DNA from: Notospermus geniculatus
Lineage: Eukaryota > Nemertea > Pilidiophora > Heteronemertea > Lineidae
DNA length: 64,000 nt
NCBI GenBank assembly: GCA_002633025.1
Contig: NMRB01000357.1
Coordinates: forward strand, 302,516 to 366,515
Direction of reading: 5' to 3'
The notes beneath the pieces were generated by a model. That model saw only the letters and a program-made list of their open reading frames with translations. It did no database searches and was not told where the DNA came from. Each line of letters begins with the position of its first letter. The stretch's first letter is position 1. Positions 1 to 11,480 of the stretch are shown in pieces. The position numbers and the translations under genes are program-made.

Positions 1-1629
1 ACCCCCCCCCCCCCCCGCTAACAATGAAATTGAATTAGAAAGAATCGATTGAGAAACAGTGCGAATTGGGCTTGTCGTGAAATCCGCCAGAGGCTGGAGG
101 TGATGGAAAAGTTTCTTGACGCGGTGCAACATGGACGAGACGTCGAAAAAAGGTCCAACCGTTCACAGCGCCTCCCAGTAGCGTTAGTTCTGCACGTTCC
201 TCATTCTTCTACGCATTTCAGTGTTCCAAACGTTAACGATAACGTTCGCATCTTGTTTCGGACACTCCCTATTTTTGAGCCAAGTATGAAAAAATATCCA
301 TGGTTCTGTAATCGCGCGCGCACCGCCGCGTTTTTAATTCATTGCGAACTTCAGAGGTAGACACTCAGAGAGATTCATGATACTTTTTTCTTTTGCGAGG
401 AAGAAGATTTTTTTCTTTTTTCTAATATCGGCTGATTTACTTCAATAAGATTCATGTCGACTCGGATTGAAATCGCTCACAGGATCGGAATACACCAAAT
501 TTGATTAACCGCTACCGCAGTTTGGGAGAAAACAGACATTTGAAACCGAGTTAAGTTCACTTTGTAAACTGACTTCAATTTGAAAAGTGCCGGGATATCA
601 TCGGAGTTTGAATTTTGTTGACAAATAATTATTGAAATGGGCACAAGGAGATGCAATATCACATTCGGATTATAGGAAAACGAATGCCGTTTATTCATGC
701 AGGGTTCTGAAGAAACGGATCTGGGTAAATCCGTGGAATTCGAGGGCAGAAATATCCTGTTAAACGAATTCGCCATCCGATTCCTGTCTTCTCGACGACT
801 TTTTTTAGCGGCACCGGCAATTCACAAGGTTTCAAACCTACAACAGATGTTGTCCTTGCTCACCGCGCGTGCATTTATGCATGATGCACATCTATCCGCG
901 AAAGGCCCAATACATACGTCCTTGCCGACCATGCGGAACCGAAAATACTAGTACTTTGTTGGAACCAACGTGGCAGGAAATGACACAGTAGTCCGGACGC
1001 AAAACCCCGATTTTCTGAGAAGTGGTACTTTTTGTATAACAGCAATTTTTTTGCTTTTTCTGTTCCGCCGACAAGTCGGCGAGGAGACGAATTGGCCTTG
1101 ACTTCTTACGAATGAGAAGCGTGGCAGTGGACTGACCATCGGTACAAGTAGTCTCCAGCCTCGAGTTGTTTACCGATAATATACCAATGATAGTCTACAA
1201 CTAGATGACTTCATTCAATAATGGTACAACGGTGCTTGACCTTCAAGATTGAGCCACTGTAATATTGTGAACGAAGGCATACAAGTGGACGTGCCAAGGA
1301 CATTTCATTATTGCCGATCCAATTTCCGGTGAAGTCCCGACGACATGGCCGACTATTATTCGTGATATTCTCACGATTCAGAGCCTTGTTTTCGACAGAA
1401 ACACTTCTTGTCACGCTTTCTGTTTGAGAAACTGCACAAGTGTCGATTGTGGAGAAAAACGTTCAGAGTGAGCAAAAACTCGAAATTTCAACTCCCTCAG
1501 ATGAAATCGTCGGTCGTGTTCTAGTAGATTACATTTACATGAAGAAGTTTTTGTTCGGAAGCAGCGACCAAACAATGCCAAAGGCGCCTATCCATGCACA
1601 GGAGAGTTTTCTCGCGAGTTGGCTGTCTG

Positions 1630-1970
1630 AAGCCAGCAGCATCGCAAGCGATCTGGGGCCATATTTATGAAGCCTTCGCAACTTTGCATTCACGCAAATC
1701 TATTGTAAGGCAATCAGTGAACAATAGGGCATGTGCCGCCAAACAGTAGATTTTCGTGAACGCAAAGTGGAGGCTTCATAAAATATGGCCCCTGATCGCC
1801 AGCGAGCAAATCGCCAGGTGTGTGGACAGCAATGCGTGGAATCCTCTCGCCAGCGATGTTCGCACAATGTCAAACAATACCAAAGCGGATATCGCCTAAT
1901 CTGCGCTGGCTGGTGAGAAGATCGGTGGTGAGTAGATCGCTTGTGATATCGCCTGGTGTGCTGCTGGCTT
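1630..1970. mobile_element. Palindromic MITE, CAGCACACC/GATATCGCC family (copy A)
   Basis: The ends AAGCCAGCAGCA...GCGATCT and AGATCGC...TGCTGCTGGCTT are inverted repeats. The interior is rich in GATCGCC/GCGATATC words. A second, different palindromic element (1655-1792) is inserted inside it. The corresponding copy-B element is at 10571-10783, and related sequence occurs at 43065-43135, 44195-44275 and 50451-50687. Confidence 0.6.
1655..1792. mobile_element. 138-bp palindromic MITE nested in another MITE
   Basis: Terminal inverted repeats begin GGGGCCATATTTATGAAGCC and end with the near-perfect complement. Copy B has the uninterrupted sequence GCGATCTGATCGCC at the equivalent point (about 10590-10603), so this is an insertion in copy A. 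No coding capacity. Confidence 0.75.
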
Positions 1971-2060
1971 ATTAGGGCAACCTCTCCACGGGGTAACTCA
2001 ACGATGAGCAGTTGTTTGTGTCATTGGTCTCCGCGTAAGCCGGGGGGAAACAAACAATAC

Positions 2061-2186
2061 GGAGTTTTCGCAAAGCGCCCGAAACACCAACGCGAACGCC
2101 AAACCCATTGTTCGATGCCACGAAGAGAGCACCGAACAAAAGGATAGACGTTCGCGTTGGCGTTTCAGGCGCTTTGCGAAAACTCC
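2061..2186. mobile_element. Palindromic MITE, GGAGTTTTCGCAAAGC family
   Basis: About 126 bp with inverted ends GGAGTTTTCGCAAAGC and its complement, extended inward by CGAAACRCCAACGCGAACG-type arms. The centre is asymmetric (TTGTTCGATGCCACGAAGA). It is present at the same place in copy B and independently at 7204-7328, where the centre is in the opposite orientation. Confidence 0.75.
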
Positions 2187-2511
2187 CTAATGGTGGATTC
2201 CGCCAACTTGTGCGAGAAAACTCCCCCGTGGATCGGCACCTTCAGGGAAAATAACAAAAGCAATATTCGTTCAGCGCATCGGTGGGCGAGGAAGTGTGAA
2301 TTGGCCGTTAGCCGAGTAGAAGGAGAAAGTGACAACCAAGACACCAATAACGATGTTCCCTTCGTTTGTTTCACCGAACATTAAAGGGGTGGTTTGTTTC
2401 TCCTCCTCGGCATGGTCTATCTATTATTCTCTTATTATAAGTTTTGAATGTATCTCACCAACGCTAATCATGTCACCGTGTATCGATCCCAGAGGAGAAC
2501 TTTTTATCCCA

Positions 2512-2665
2512 ACAGGTGGCGCTGCGAGTGGTTGTACCGATGACGTCAAAAACAGAGCAAAGCAGCGTAATGACGTCGCGTCACGACGTCCTTGACGCAG
2601 TGCAACACGAACCGAGACGTCGAAAAAAGGTACAACCGCTCGCAGCGCCTCTAGTGGCGGTAGTT
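2512..2665. mobile_element. Palindromic MITE, GGCGCTGCGAGCGGTTGTACC-type family
   Basis: Inverted ends contain GCGCTGCGAGTGGTTGTACC and GGTACAACCGCTCGCAGCGC, with TGACGTC words and a shared centre (GAGCAAAGCARCGTRATGACGT). Other copies are at 7037-7160, 9005-9150 and 11335-11480, with partial copies at 104-200 and 46004-46085. It is a high-copy local family. Confidence 0.75.
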
Positions 2666-5600
2666 CTGCAGGTTCCTCATTGCTCGCTACAAGACTCCAG
2701 CACATTCAATTTTGCTGACTTAGAGAACGTTTGGTCTGATCGAGCCACGTGGCGCTCTTAGTATATCACCATCGATGTGATAATTTGCACATAACCCTCA
2801 TTTACTGTTCAAATAATGATATTTGATTCATCGACTGCTTTATGTAAACATCTCTGCCCTGATGCCTATGAGATATTGACCCCCGAGGAAGTGAAGGCTG
2901 CTAACTCGTGGTGTTTACATGCAATATCAATGTCAATCGTAGTTTGATTGTGTGAGCGCAAGAAGCAATCGTTCTGAAGCCATACAAAGACTTTCTTTGA
3001 TGAGGTTGATAAGTGCGGAGAGCGATAGGGTAACATTGAAACGCAATGTCACTGAGCGGGGAAGTCTTAGTGATGAAAGGCCGTGATTGGTGACGATTTG
3101 GTCACGTGCATTCTGCACAGTTCCCTGCAGGTGTGTACATCCCTACTGTCCGATGAGGTTAGGCCAATCACGTTCCCAGGATCCTGCTGTATCGTCAGCC
3201 TTGAAATAAGTCATCACCGTTGAGGAAAAGACATGAGGGACGAGGTTGTCAGTGAGATTACCAAAATCAAAGATGGCGCTCCAGTAATGACTGTGCTGCC
3301 ACCTGCAAAGAGGGCTCCACTCGCTGGTTTGACATACTTTTCGTGGTCTGTCCACGTTTCGATTTTCTCTATTCCATGAATGTACGCTTGCCTTCTTACA
3401 AAACAATCACACCCCAATATTGTTACCGCTGACGCATGATATCCGTGCTTGTCTTGTTGCACAGGATATGAAACATTTCGGCTAATTTCTCCAAGCAGTA
3501 AATCATCCGATGTGTTATGACGCCATCTTGAAGATCGAGGCTCATGGTGGCTGTGGCGCCGGTCTATAATCCTGGGTTCTGTGACCTTGACCTAGAGGCT
3601 TCAGACTTGGTGTACATGTTGTGCTCTAAGAGGCACATCCTCACCATCATCTTGCTGTTCTTGTTGACGTATTCGATGGTTTGTCTCGGGTGAATATTAT
3701 TGTTAGGTGCCTGCAGTGGCGGTAGCGTGTTTTCTCGGGCGATATGGCTGGTTACGTGGGCGTTATGCGGGGGTCTGACGATTTGTATACCCGGATTGGC
3801 TGCTATAGGGCACTAGTCTGTATCCTCGGGTGCGTAGTGGCGGTAGGTTGCGTGGTTTGGGTCACACATACATCAAAGAAACAATGTCACGATCAGGAAA
3901 TCCATTGATTTGTTCTCCAGATGCATCCAGGGGATGTCCGCAGGCGATGTGGCATGTCACGTGGGGTCGAGATCAGAGGCTTCTCCGACCACTTCCGCAC
4001 AGATCGGCCATGTTATTGACCCAAAACGATATCATTGGACACGCAGTATTTATCTTTCACAAATGAGCGGTACATCTATTTAAGACGATTGACTCTCAAT
4101 AGATGAGTATTAAGACCAGACGTCAAAATGCCTGTTCGACCACCGCATTGTTGCGACCACGTCTTTGATTCGTTCCGACAAAAATTATGACGTCTGATTT
4201 GACTTTGGCGTTGCTGAGACGATGACCTAATTCGATTTTTGCAACTCATCCATAGGCCTTCATTTTGGACATGTTAGAAGCTTTCAATTCAAATGGAGAG
4301 GCAATACTACATGTATCTGTGACAGTAGACTGCCCGCAGACTCACGCACCTCGTAAACTGAAAAGCCAGCGAGGAGCCTGGCTACTCAAAAAACACCTCT
4401 TGATGGAACGTGCTTATTAGGGTTTCGGAACCTCTCTCTTACAAAGTATCGTCAAAAGCACGGCGTCTTCTGTCTGAGCTGCGGAGGGCTGTTGCAAGTC
4501 ACCATTTGAATGATTGGCTTATTTTACAATGTTTATTGATCCCCGAGTAACTTTCAATGTGAGGTCTTGTTTTTCATACATTTTGAGAGTGCAGACGACA
4601 ACTCATTGAGTTACCGAGTCTAAGAGGACACCAGGTGTGGGGAGAAGATCTCGAACATGAGAGACCTTTATAACTAAACCCTTGAAAGGGACACCGCAGC
4701 CACTGCGACGTGAATAAGGATGCTTTTGCACAAAGACGAGCAGTCTCATGTCCTGGACTGCCAGCAATAAGAGGCCTTGTTGCTAAAATTGTCTCCTGAT
4801 AAAGTGGCAGAATAAACGATGCTTAAATTCGCAGATCTGCACACTTCTGCCAAATCTCAACCTAACCCCCTCTGTCGGTTGTCTGCGTCACGTCATTCAG
4901 CTTCAGATCTAGGTTATGGTTGAGATTTCGGCGGAAGTGCGCAGATCTTTGTCATTTACGTCAATTTGAGATCCGTCTGTTGAAGTTCAGGTCATGTCCT
5001 TCTGATTGTTAATAATTCACATTGTGAGCTGTTAATACACGCCGTCAGAAGAATTTTTCATGAAACCTTGATTTGAGGGCGAGGAATTCCTAGATTAAAG
5101 TTTAGACATGTTGTCTTCAGGTTTGGTAGACGACTCGTGGTAAGACGATGGTTGATCCAGCTGTTCAGGTGTAGACATTGTGACAAGAAGAGGTGTACCT
5201 TAAACGTTGTCTTCCACTTTCGCCTTCCATATGTTATGTCTGGGGCTCGGGATAGGATTTGTTTGAGGGGGAATTGCACAGGGGCGAAATGGAAATAAAC
5301 CACCAGACGACCGTACGCGGGGTCATCACAAGAACATGGAAAATAGGGTCTCTTTTTGATATGGCAGGTTTTCTCCGGGCACTCCGGTCTCCTCCTGCTA
5401 TACATTAGTCGCCAGTTGTAGTTTATAGGGCTGATAGTGCCATTATGGTGCTCAGCTTTCGATGTCATTAGTGGGAGATGGAGAATATAGCACTTATGAG
5501 AAATCAACGGTCATATTGTGTCACGTGATATCGCCTGCCGGAACAAATCCACGTATCAAAGGGTGGGCTAATTGTGCGTCTGTTGAGGCCACCACTTCCT

Positions 5601-6654
5601 GAAGTGGCTACCAGCTGGCTGTTTCCCACGCGTCAATCTAACTTAGCTAATACCCCCTTGTTTATTGATACTTTAGGGAGACGGTATCGATTACACGGAT
5701 ATTTCCGACGAAGTCTCGTTCTGACGCGCGAGAACTTACGCCATCAGGACGTCATCTGTGCACGTGGTCTAGCAACCTCCTGCGCATGTCCAGATTGACT
5801 ACTTCGGGTCGTCAATGCTATATTCTATTGGCTCTGCTGTGGAGAAGGTGATCTAGCTGCTCCTCGTTGGCTGGTATAGATCGCATGGGGGGGGGGGGAT
5901 TTTGACTGCCACGACAGTGAGAACGTGTTGCAGTCAAGCGAAAGACCGGCCCTTCAATTAATGATGAGCTAAGTAGCAGGGGAGCAAGTCCTGGGAATGG
6001 AAGTCTTCAATACAAATGTATTGTCAACGGATGGAGGTACAGCACCACCATAGTCAACGATCCCATGGTCCTTCACAAAGACTAAAATCCACTGGGGCAA
6101 AGCGCCCGGACTTGGAATTCCGGGGGGGGGGGCTTTTCTGCGTTCACGAAAAGCCGGCTGGGAGAATGTCTGATGTCAAGCTTCCCTCTTTCCCTATCCA
6201 GATGGTTCTGCAACCAGGAATCCATCCTGCTCCTTACCTACTTTCAGCTTCTCACCTGTAAAAGCAGTCTTGAGGCTGTAGTAGCAGCGCTGATGATTTT
6301 GTGGGCGTTGATCGTTGCTTTGACGAGAAATTGCATGTCATCAGCCGTCATGAAGAGACCTACCAGGCCAGTTTTTTTCTTTGAGTTGCGACCATGCTGG
6401 TGATTCAAAATTTCGCCAAAAGCAGTAATTTTTTATCAGTCAGTGTGAGTACAGCTCAAGAAAGCAACACCCTGTTTTCACCCACTTACGGGTCGTTGTG
6501 ATGGAATCTAATGTCCCCGTCTTTCTCACGTCAAAGTGCATTGTTAGGGTATGTAAATGTATTGATGGGGGACATCACATATCGGGGGATATTAGATTCT
6601 ATTAGACCGGGACTTTCTCTCCTGGAGGAGCCGGTGTTTTTTGAAAGTTTCCCA

Positions 6655-6752
6655 ACTGTGAGTAGAGTGGTTCCCGTCCCGCGGCGCTCGCTCCAAACGG
6701 ACAGTAGCGCCGCTTGAGTGGAACGGCAAAGATGAGAAGCAGTCTAATCTGT
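6655..6752. mobile_element. MITE-like GC-rich inverted repeat, GAGTGGTTCCCGTC family
   Basis: Contains GTAGAGTGGTTCCCGTCCCG and a complementary GTTCCACTC/GCGCCGCTTGAGTGG arm. Related inverted repeats are at 16060-16155 (copy B), 51335-51414, 58453-58613 and as a fragment near 59430. The shared terminus reads (G/A)CTGGTTCCCGTCTNTGCCG. Confidence 0.55.
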
Positions 6753-7036
6753 GAGTGTTCCCCTGTGATTTTCTGAATAACCTGCGACTCGACAATAGGG
6801 AACACACAGAGAAAGGTGTCGATCTATCTGCCAGTGTTTCCAAAACAAAGGGAAACACTGACACACGAAACACTTGCAGATGTTACGCCGGACGAAGTAA
6901 GGCTGTTTTGGGGAAGAGGCTCACAGTTGATGGCGCCATATTTGGTTTGTTTATTTCCAAATAATGTGTAACCCCTTCACCGTCAGCAGACGATCTCCTA
7001 ACTCCCGATGTGAAACCTGCAAACTTCTGTCACTAG

Positions 7037-7160
7037 GAGGTGCTGTGAGCGGTTACCTTTTTTTGACGTCTCGTCCGTGTTGCACTGCGTCAAGGACGTC
7101 GTCACGCGACATTTTGCTCTGTTATTATCTTCAGTCGCACCGCTCACAGCGCCGCCCTGT
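7037..7160. mobile_element. Palindromic MITE, GCGCTG...GGTTGTACC family
   Basis: A further copy of the family at 2512-2665, with ends GGTGCTGTGAGCGGTTACC and CACCGCTCACAGCGCC. The centre (GTGTTGCACTGCGTCAAGGA) is in the opposite orientation to the copy at 9005. It lies in the spacer between duplication copies. Confidence 0.65.
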
Positions 7161-7203
7161 AGGGATAAAACGTTGTGCGAGTTCCTCAAAAGTCCCACAA
7201 TAT

Positions 7204-7328
7204 AGAGTTTTCGCAAAGCCCCGAAACGCCAACGCGAACGTATAACCTTTTGTTCGCCGCTGTCTTCGTGGCATCGAACAGTGAGTTTGGCGTTGGCGTT
7301 GGCGTTTCGGGGGCTTTGCGAAAACTCT
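7204..7328. mobile_element. Palindromic MITE, GAGTTTTCGCAAAGC family
   Basis: About 125 bp with near-perfect inverted ends AGAGTTTTCGCAAAGCC / GGCTTTGCGAAAACTCT and long CGTTGGCG arms. It belongs to the same family as 2061-2186 but is an independent insertion. Confidence 0.75.
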
Positions 7329-8600
7329 TTACCCCGTCAACTGAGGCAGTTGTTGAGCTTGTTGGATGTGATGGGGAGGTTCGAATCATGGCCAAGTCAT
7401 TTACTTCATCGCACAAAAAGCTTCGCCTTCTTACACTGTCAAATGAGGAGGGTACGTGTAAATAGGTTCCGAATAGATGTAGACGCCGAAGATAATTGTT
7501 ATCGATGGGCATTTACTCGTGTGAAATCGACTCGTATCGCGAGCCTGAATTCCAATCCGTACAGTAACTACCATCTATAAGTACCCCGGCTCCATTAGGG
7601 AAATGAAATAACACTGGCACTCGCAGATAAGACGAAGATGAAGTACAACGTATATTGCATCATTAGGATGTCTTACGTAAGATGGCTTCTTGTTTTAATG
7701 CGATCAGACGTCTAGAAGTCGAATACTAGTACATGTACCTCCTCCGTTGTTTAGTTGAATCGAAAGAAGTAACAGGTGTAAAAGGAGTTTTGGTCCTCGG
7801 AATGCAAGTTCGGGTTACAATAGTCCGCTATTGTTGGGTTTCATTTGAATGGTCATGGTTTCTATATAATCATAATTCCTCTTGAACAAGAAACCCGGAC
7901 GTAGATTTCAGAGGGACTTTGATTCCGGTCTGGCTGCAAGTGGTTTGGATTCTCGACGCCAGGGGCGCCGCTACTGTAAGCAACACGACTGAATCCCCAC
8001 ATTTTCCATCGGTGATCTATCCCCAGCCAATTCTCCTTTGACAGTTTTTATAGCCCGACCTGTCATCATCTCTGGTCGTTGGTGAACACCTAAATGGCCC
8101 AACTGCCCGCTAAATACATCTATCGAGAGAGCGAGTCAGGTTACAACAACTATATAAGAAGCAATCATGGGTTGTAATGAAGCGATGTGACTGTATGGAA
8201 AGACACATCTGCCGATGGTAAAAGAATTACTAGAGACGGTCCTGCCGACAACAACAAAACCATCTGACCAGACGAAGATGTTTTTAGAAGCAAATGGACA
8301 ACTCGTGTAAAGCTTGTTTGTTGTGTCGGCTGCGCAGAGCGCGCATGCGTAGGCGATGCTGAATGAAAACCATTCAAAGGGAACACCCCTTAATATGGGC
8401 TCCAAATTAGGTTACAATCTCAGATTTTATTTGATCACAGAAGCTGACGATGCCAATTCTAATATCGCAAAGTGGTCCCTATAATTTTCAGTTAACATTG
8501 AATCGCGCAAAAATCGTGTGATTATAGTATACCGCGATTTTTACGGCTTTACTGATTTTGATAACCGAAGAAAGAAATCGATCAGATTGTGGGCGATACA
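7329..8600. other. Gene-free spacer between duplication copies
   Basis: I find no recognisable coding region, RNA gene or element in this stretch. Open frames are under 110 codons and overlap on both strands without homology that I recognise. It ends in a run of Cs that starts duplication copy B. Confidence 0.5.
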
Positions 8601-9004
8601 ACCCCCCCCCCCCCCCTAACAGTGAAATTGAATTTGAAAGAATCGATCGAGAAACAGCGCGAATTGGGCTTGTCGTGAAATCCGCCAGAGGCTGGAGGTG
8701 ATGGAGAAGTTCCCAGCGGCGGCATTGAAATCAGGCGCTACTCCACACAGGAGAGTTTTGTCACGTGACTTGGTTCTCAACGGCGATTCGCCATTGTTGT
8801 TGTCCTCACGACTTCTTCTACGCTGAGACCAATGACACAAACGACTGCCCATCCGGCGTTTTCGTTGGTTTAGTTGCCCATAAAAACTCTCAGGTGAGCA
8901 ACGCCTTCACGGCCCTGTTCACCATGCTCTCTTCGTCTGGGAGGTGAACCTTTCCTGTTGCTGACGATGCTTTCCCAATGAACCCCATAACCCTTTAACC
9001 CGAC

Positions 9005-9150
9005 AGGTCGGCGCTGCGAGCGGTTGTACCGTAGACGTCAAAAAAGAGCAAAGCAACGTGATGACGTCGCGTCATGGCGTCCTTGACGCGGTGCAACAGG
9101 GACGAGACGTCGAAAAAGGTACAACCGCTCACAGCGCTTCCTAGTGGCGG
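9005..9150. mobile_element. Palindromic MITE, GCGCTG...GGTTGTACC family (most symmetrical copy)
   Basis: GGCGCTGCGAGCGGTTGTACC-type ends (21 bases) are mirrored by GGTACAACCGCTCACAGCGC. The internal symmetric TGACGTCG/CGACGTC words give many CRE-like sequences. In copy A only the right half survives (104-200). Confidence 0.75.
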
Positions 9151-10570
9151 TAATTCTGAAGGTTCCTCATTGTTTACGGACTTCAGCGTTCCAAACGTTA
9201 CCACTCCCTATTTTTGAGCCAAGTATCAATAAACTCTCCATATTGGTTCTGTAATGGTGTAACAGCTGGAAGAAACGCGCGCACCGCCGCGTTTTTAATT
9301 CATTGCGAACTTCAGAGGTAGACACTCAGAGAGATTCATGATACTTTTTTCTTTTGCGAGGAAGAAGATTTTTTCTTTTTTCTAATATCGGCTGATTTAC
9401 TTCAATAAGATTCATGTCGACTCTGATTGAAATCGCTCACAGGATCGGAATACACCAAATTTGATTAACCGCTACCGCAGTTTGGGAAAAAACAACATTT
9501 GAAACCGAGTTAAGTTCACTTTGTAAACTGACTTGAATTTGAAAAGTGCCGGGATATCATCGGAGTTTGAATTTTGTTGACAAATAATTATTGAAATGGG
9601 CACAAGGAGATGCAATATCACATTCGGATTATAGGAAAACGAATGCCGTTTATTCATGCAGGGTTCTGCCGAAACGGATCTGGGTAAATCCGTGGAATTC
9701 GAGGGGAGAAAATAATATCCTGTTAAACGAATTCGACACCCCATTCCTTCTACTTGAAGGCTTTTTAAGCGTCACACCGGCAATCTGCAAGGTGTCAAAC
9801 ATTGCCAGCGCCTACAGTAGATGTCGTCCTTGCAGTGCACAGCGCGCGTGCATTCATACATGATGCACATCCGCGAAATGCCCAATATATACTTCCTCCC
9901 CGACCAGATTGCGGGATGGAAAATGCTTTGTTTGGAACCAGCTTGGCGAGAAAGCCTTGACAAAGCTTTTTCTGTTCCGCCAACAAGTCGGCGAGGAGAC
10001 AAATTGGCCTTGACTCCTTCCATGGAAGTAAAGACGACTTCCATGCTCCTTACGAATGAGAAGCGTGGCAGTGTGGACTGACCATCGGTACAAGTAGTCT
10101 CCAGCCTCGAGTTGTTTACCGATAATATACCATGATAGTCCACAACGAGATGACTTCTTTCAATAATGGTACAACAGTGCTTGACCTTCAAGATTGAGCC
10201 ACTGTAATACATGTATTCTGAACGAAGGCATACAAGTGGACGTGCCAAGGACATTTCATTATTGCCGATCCAATTTCCGCTGAAGTCCCGACGACATGGC
10301 CGACTATTATTCGTGATATTCTCACGATTCAGAGCCTTGTTTTCGACAAAAACACTTCTTGTCACGCTTTCTGTTTGAGAAACTGCACAAGTGTCGATTG
10401 TGGAGAAAAACGTTCAGAGTGAGCAAAAACTCGAAATTTCAACTCCCTCAGATGAAATCGTCGGTCGTGTTCTAGTAGATTACATTTACATGAAGAACTT
10501 TTTGTTCGGAAGCAGCGACCAAAGGCGCCTATCCATGCACAGGAGAGTTTTCTCGCGAGTTGGCTGTCTG

Positions 10571-10783
10571 AAGCCAGCAGCAGCGCAAGCGATCTGATCG
10601 CCAGCGAGCAAAATCGGCTGCTGACGCAAGGTGTGTGGACAGTAATGCGTGGAATCCTCTCGCCAGCGATGTTCGCCCACTGTCAAGCAATACCAAAGCG
10701 GATATCGCCTAATCTGCGGTGGTTGGCGAGAAGATCGGTGGCGACTAGATCGCTTGTGATATCGCCTGGTGTGCTGCTGGCTT
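10571..10783. mobile_element. Palindromic MITE, CAGCACACC/GATATCGCC family (copy B)
   Basis: Equivalent of 1630-1970 without the nested insertion. The ends are AAGCCAGCAGCAGCGCAAGC and GTGTGCTGCTGGCTT. Confidence 0.6.
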
Positions 10784-10873
10784 ATTAGGGCAACCTCTCC
10801 ACGGGGCAACTCAACGATGAGCAGTTGTTTGTGTCATTGGTCTCCGCGTAAGCCGGGAGGAAACAAACAATAC

Positions 10874-10999
10874 GGAGTTTTCGCAAAGCCCCCGAAACAC
10901 CAAAGCGAACGCCAAACCCTTTGTTCGATGCCACGAAGAGAGCACCGAACAAAAGGATAGACGTACGCGTTGGCGTTTCGGGAGCTTTGCGAAAACTCC
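10874..10999. mobile_element. Palindromic MITE, GGAGTTTTCGCAAAGC family (copy B)
   Basis: Duplicate of 2061-2186 with a handful of substitutions, so the insertion predates the duplication. Confidence 0.75.
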
Positions 11000-11334
11000 C
11001 TAAAAATGGTGGATTCCGCCAAATTGTGCGAAAAACCTCCCCCGTGGATCGGCACCTTCAGGGAAAATAACAAGAGCAATATTCGTTCAGCGCATTGGTG
11101 GGCGAGGAAGTGTGAATTGGCTGTTAGTCGAGTAGAAGGAGAAAGTGACAACCAGGACACCAATAACGATGTTCCCTTCGTTTGTTTCACCCAACTTTAA
11201 AGGGATGGTTTGTTTCTCCTCCTCGGCATGATGTATTTATTCTCTCATTATAAGTTTTGAATGTATCTCCCCTCAATAGAGGACGCTAATCATGTCACCG
11301 TGTATCGATCCCAGAGGAAAACTTTTTATCCCAA

Positions 11335-11480
11335 CAGGTGGCGCTGCGAGTGGTTGTACCGATGACGTCAAAAACAGAGCAAAGCAGCGCAATGACGTTG
11401 CGTCACGACGACCTTGACGCAGTGCAACATGACGTAGACGTCGAAAAAAGGTCCAACCGCTCACAGCGCCTCCTAGTGGC
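11335..11480. mobile_element. Palindromic MITE, GCGCTG...GGTTGTACC family (copy B)
   Basis: Duplicate of 2512-2665. The left arm is GCGCTGCGAGTGGTTGTACC and the right arm GGTCCAACCGCTCACAGCGC. Confidence 0.7.

Larger units (their letters stand above)
1..6925. repeat. Tandem segmental duplication, copy A
   Basis: This block is repeated in the same orientation at about 8601-16330. Both copies start at a poly-C tract followed by CTAACA(A/G)TGAAATTGAAT and run in parallel to a point about 40 bases after a GAAACACT(T/G)GCAGATGTT sequence, where similarity stops. Differences are scattered substitutions plus several clean insertions or deletions, most of them palindromic transposons. I see no convincing protein-coding gene in it: open frames are short and frames and stops disagree between copies. 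A few peptide-like stretches on the minus strand at 3143-3720 are discussed in the findings. Confidence 0.9.

Noticed and set aside
2512-2665. Clusters of TGACGTCA-type CRE sites
   Set aside because: They are part of the palindromic arms of a high-copy MITE and recur wherever it does; this is no evidence of a specific promoter.
5058-5507. 149-codon minus-strand ORF in duplication copy A
   Set aside because: In copy B the same region is interrupted by a 161-bp transposon and by frame changes, and no domain is recognisable.
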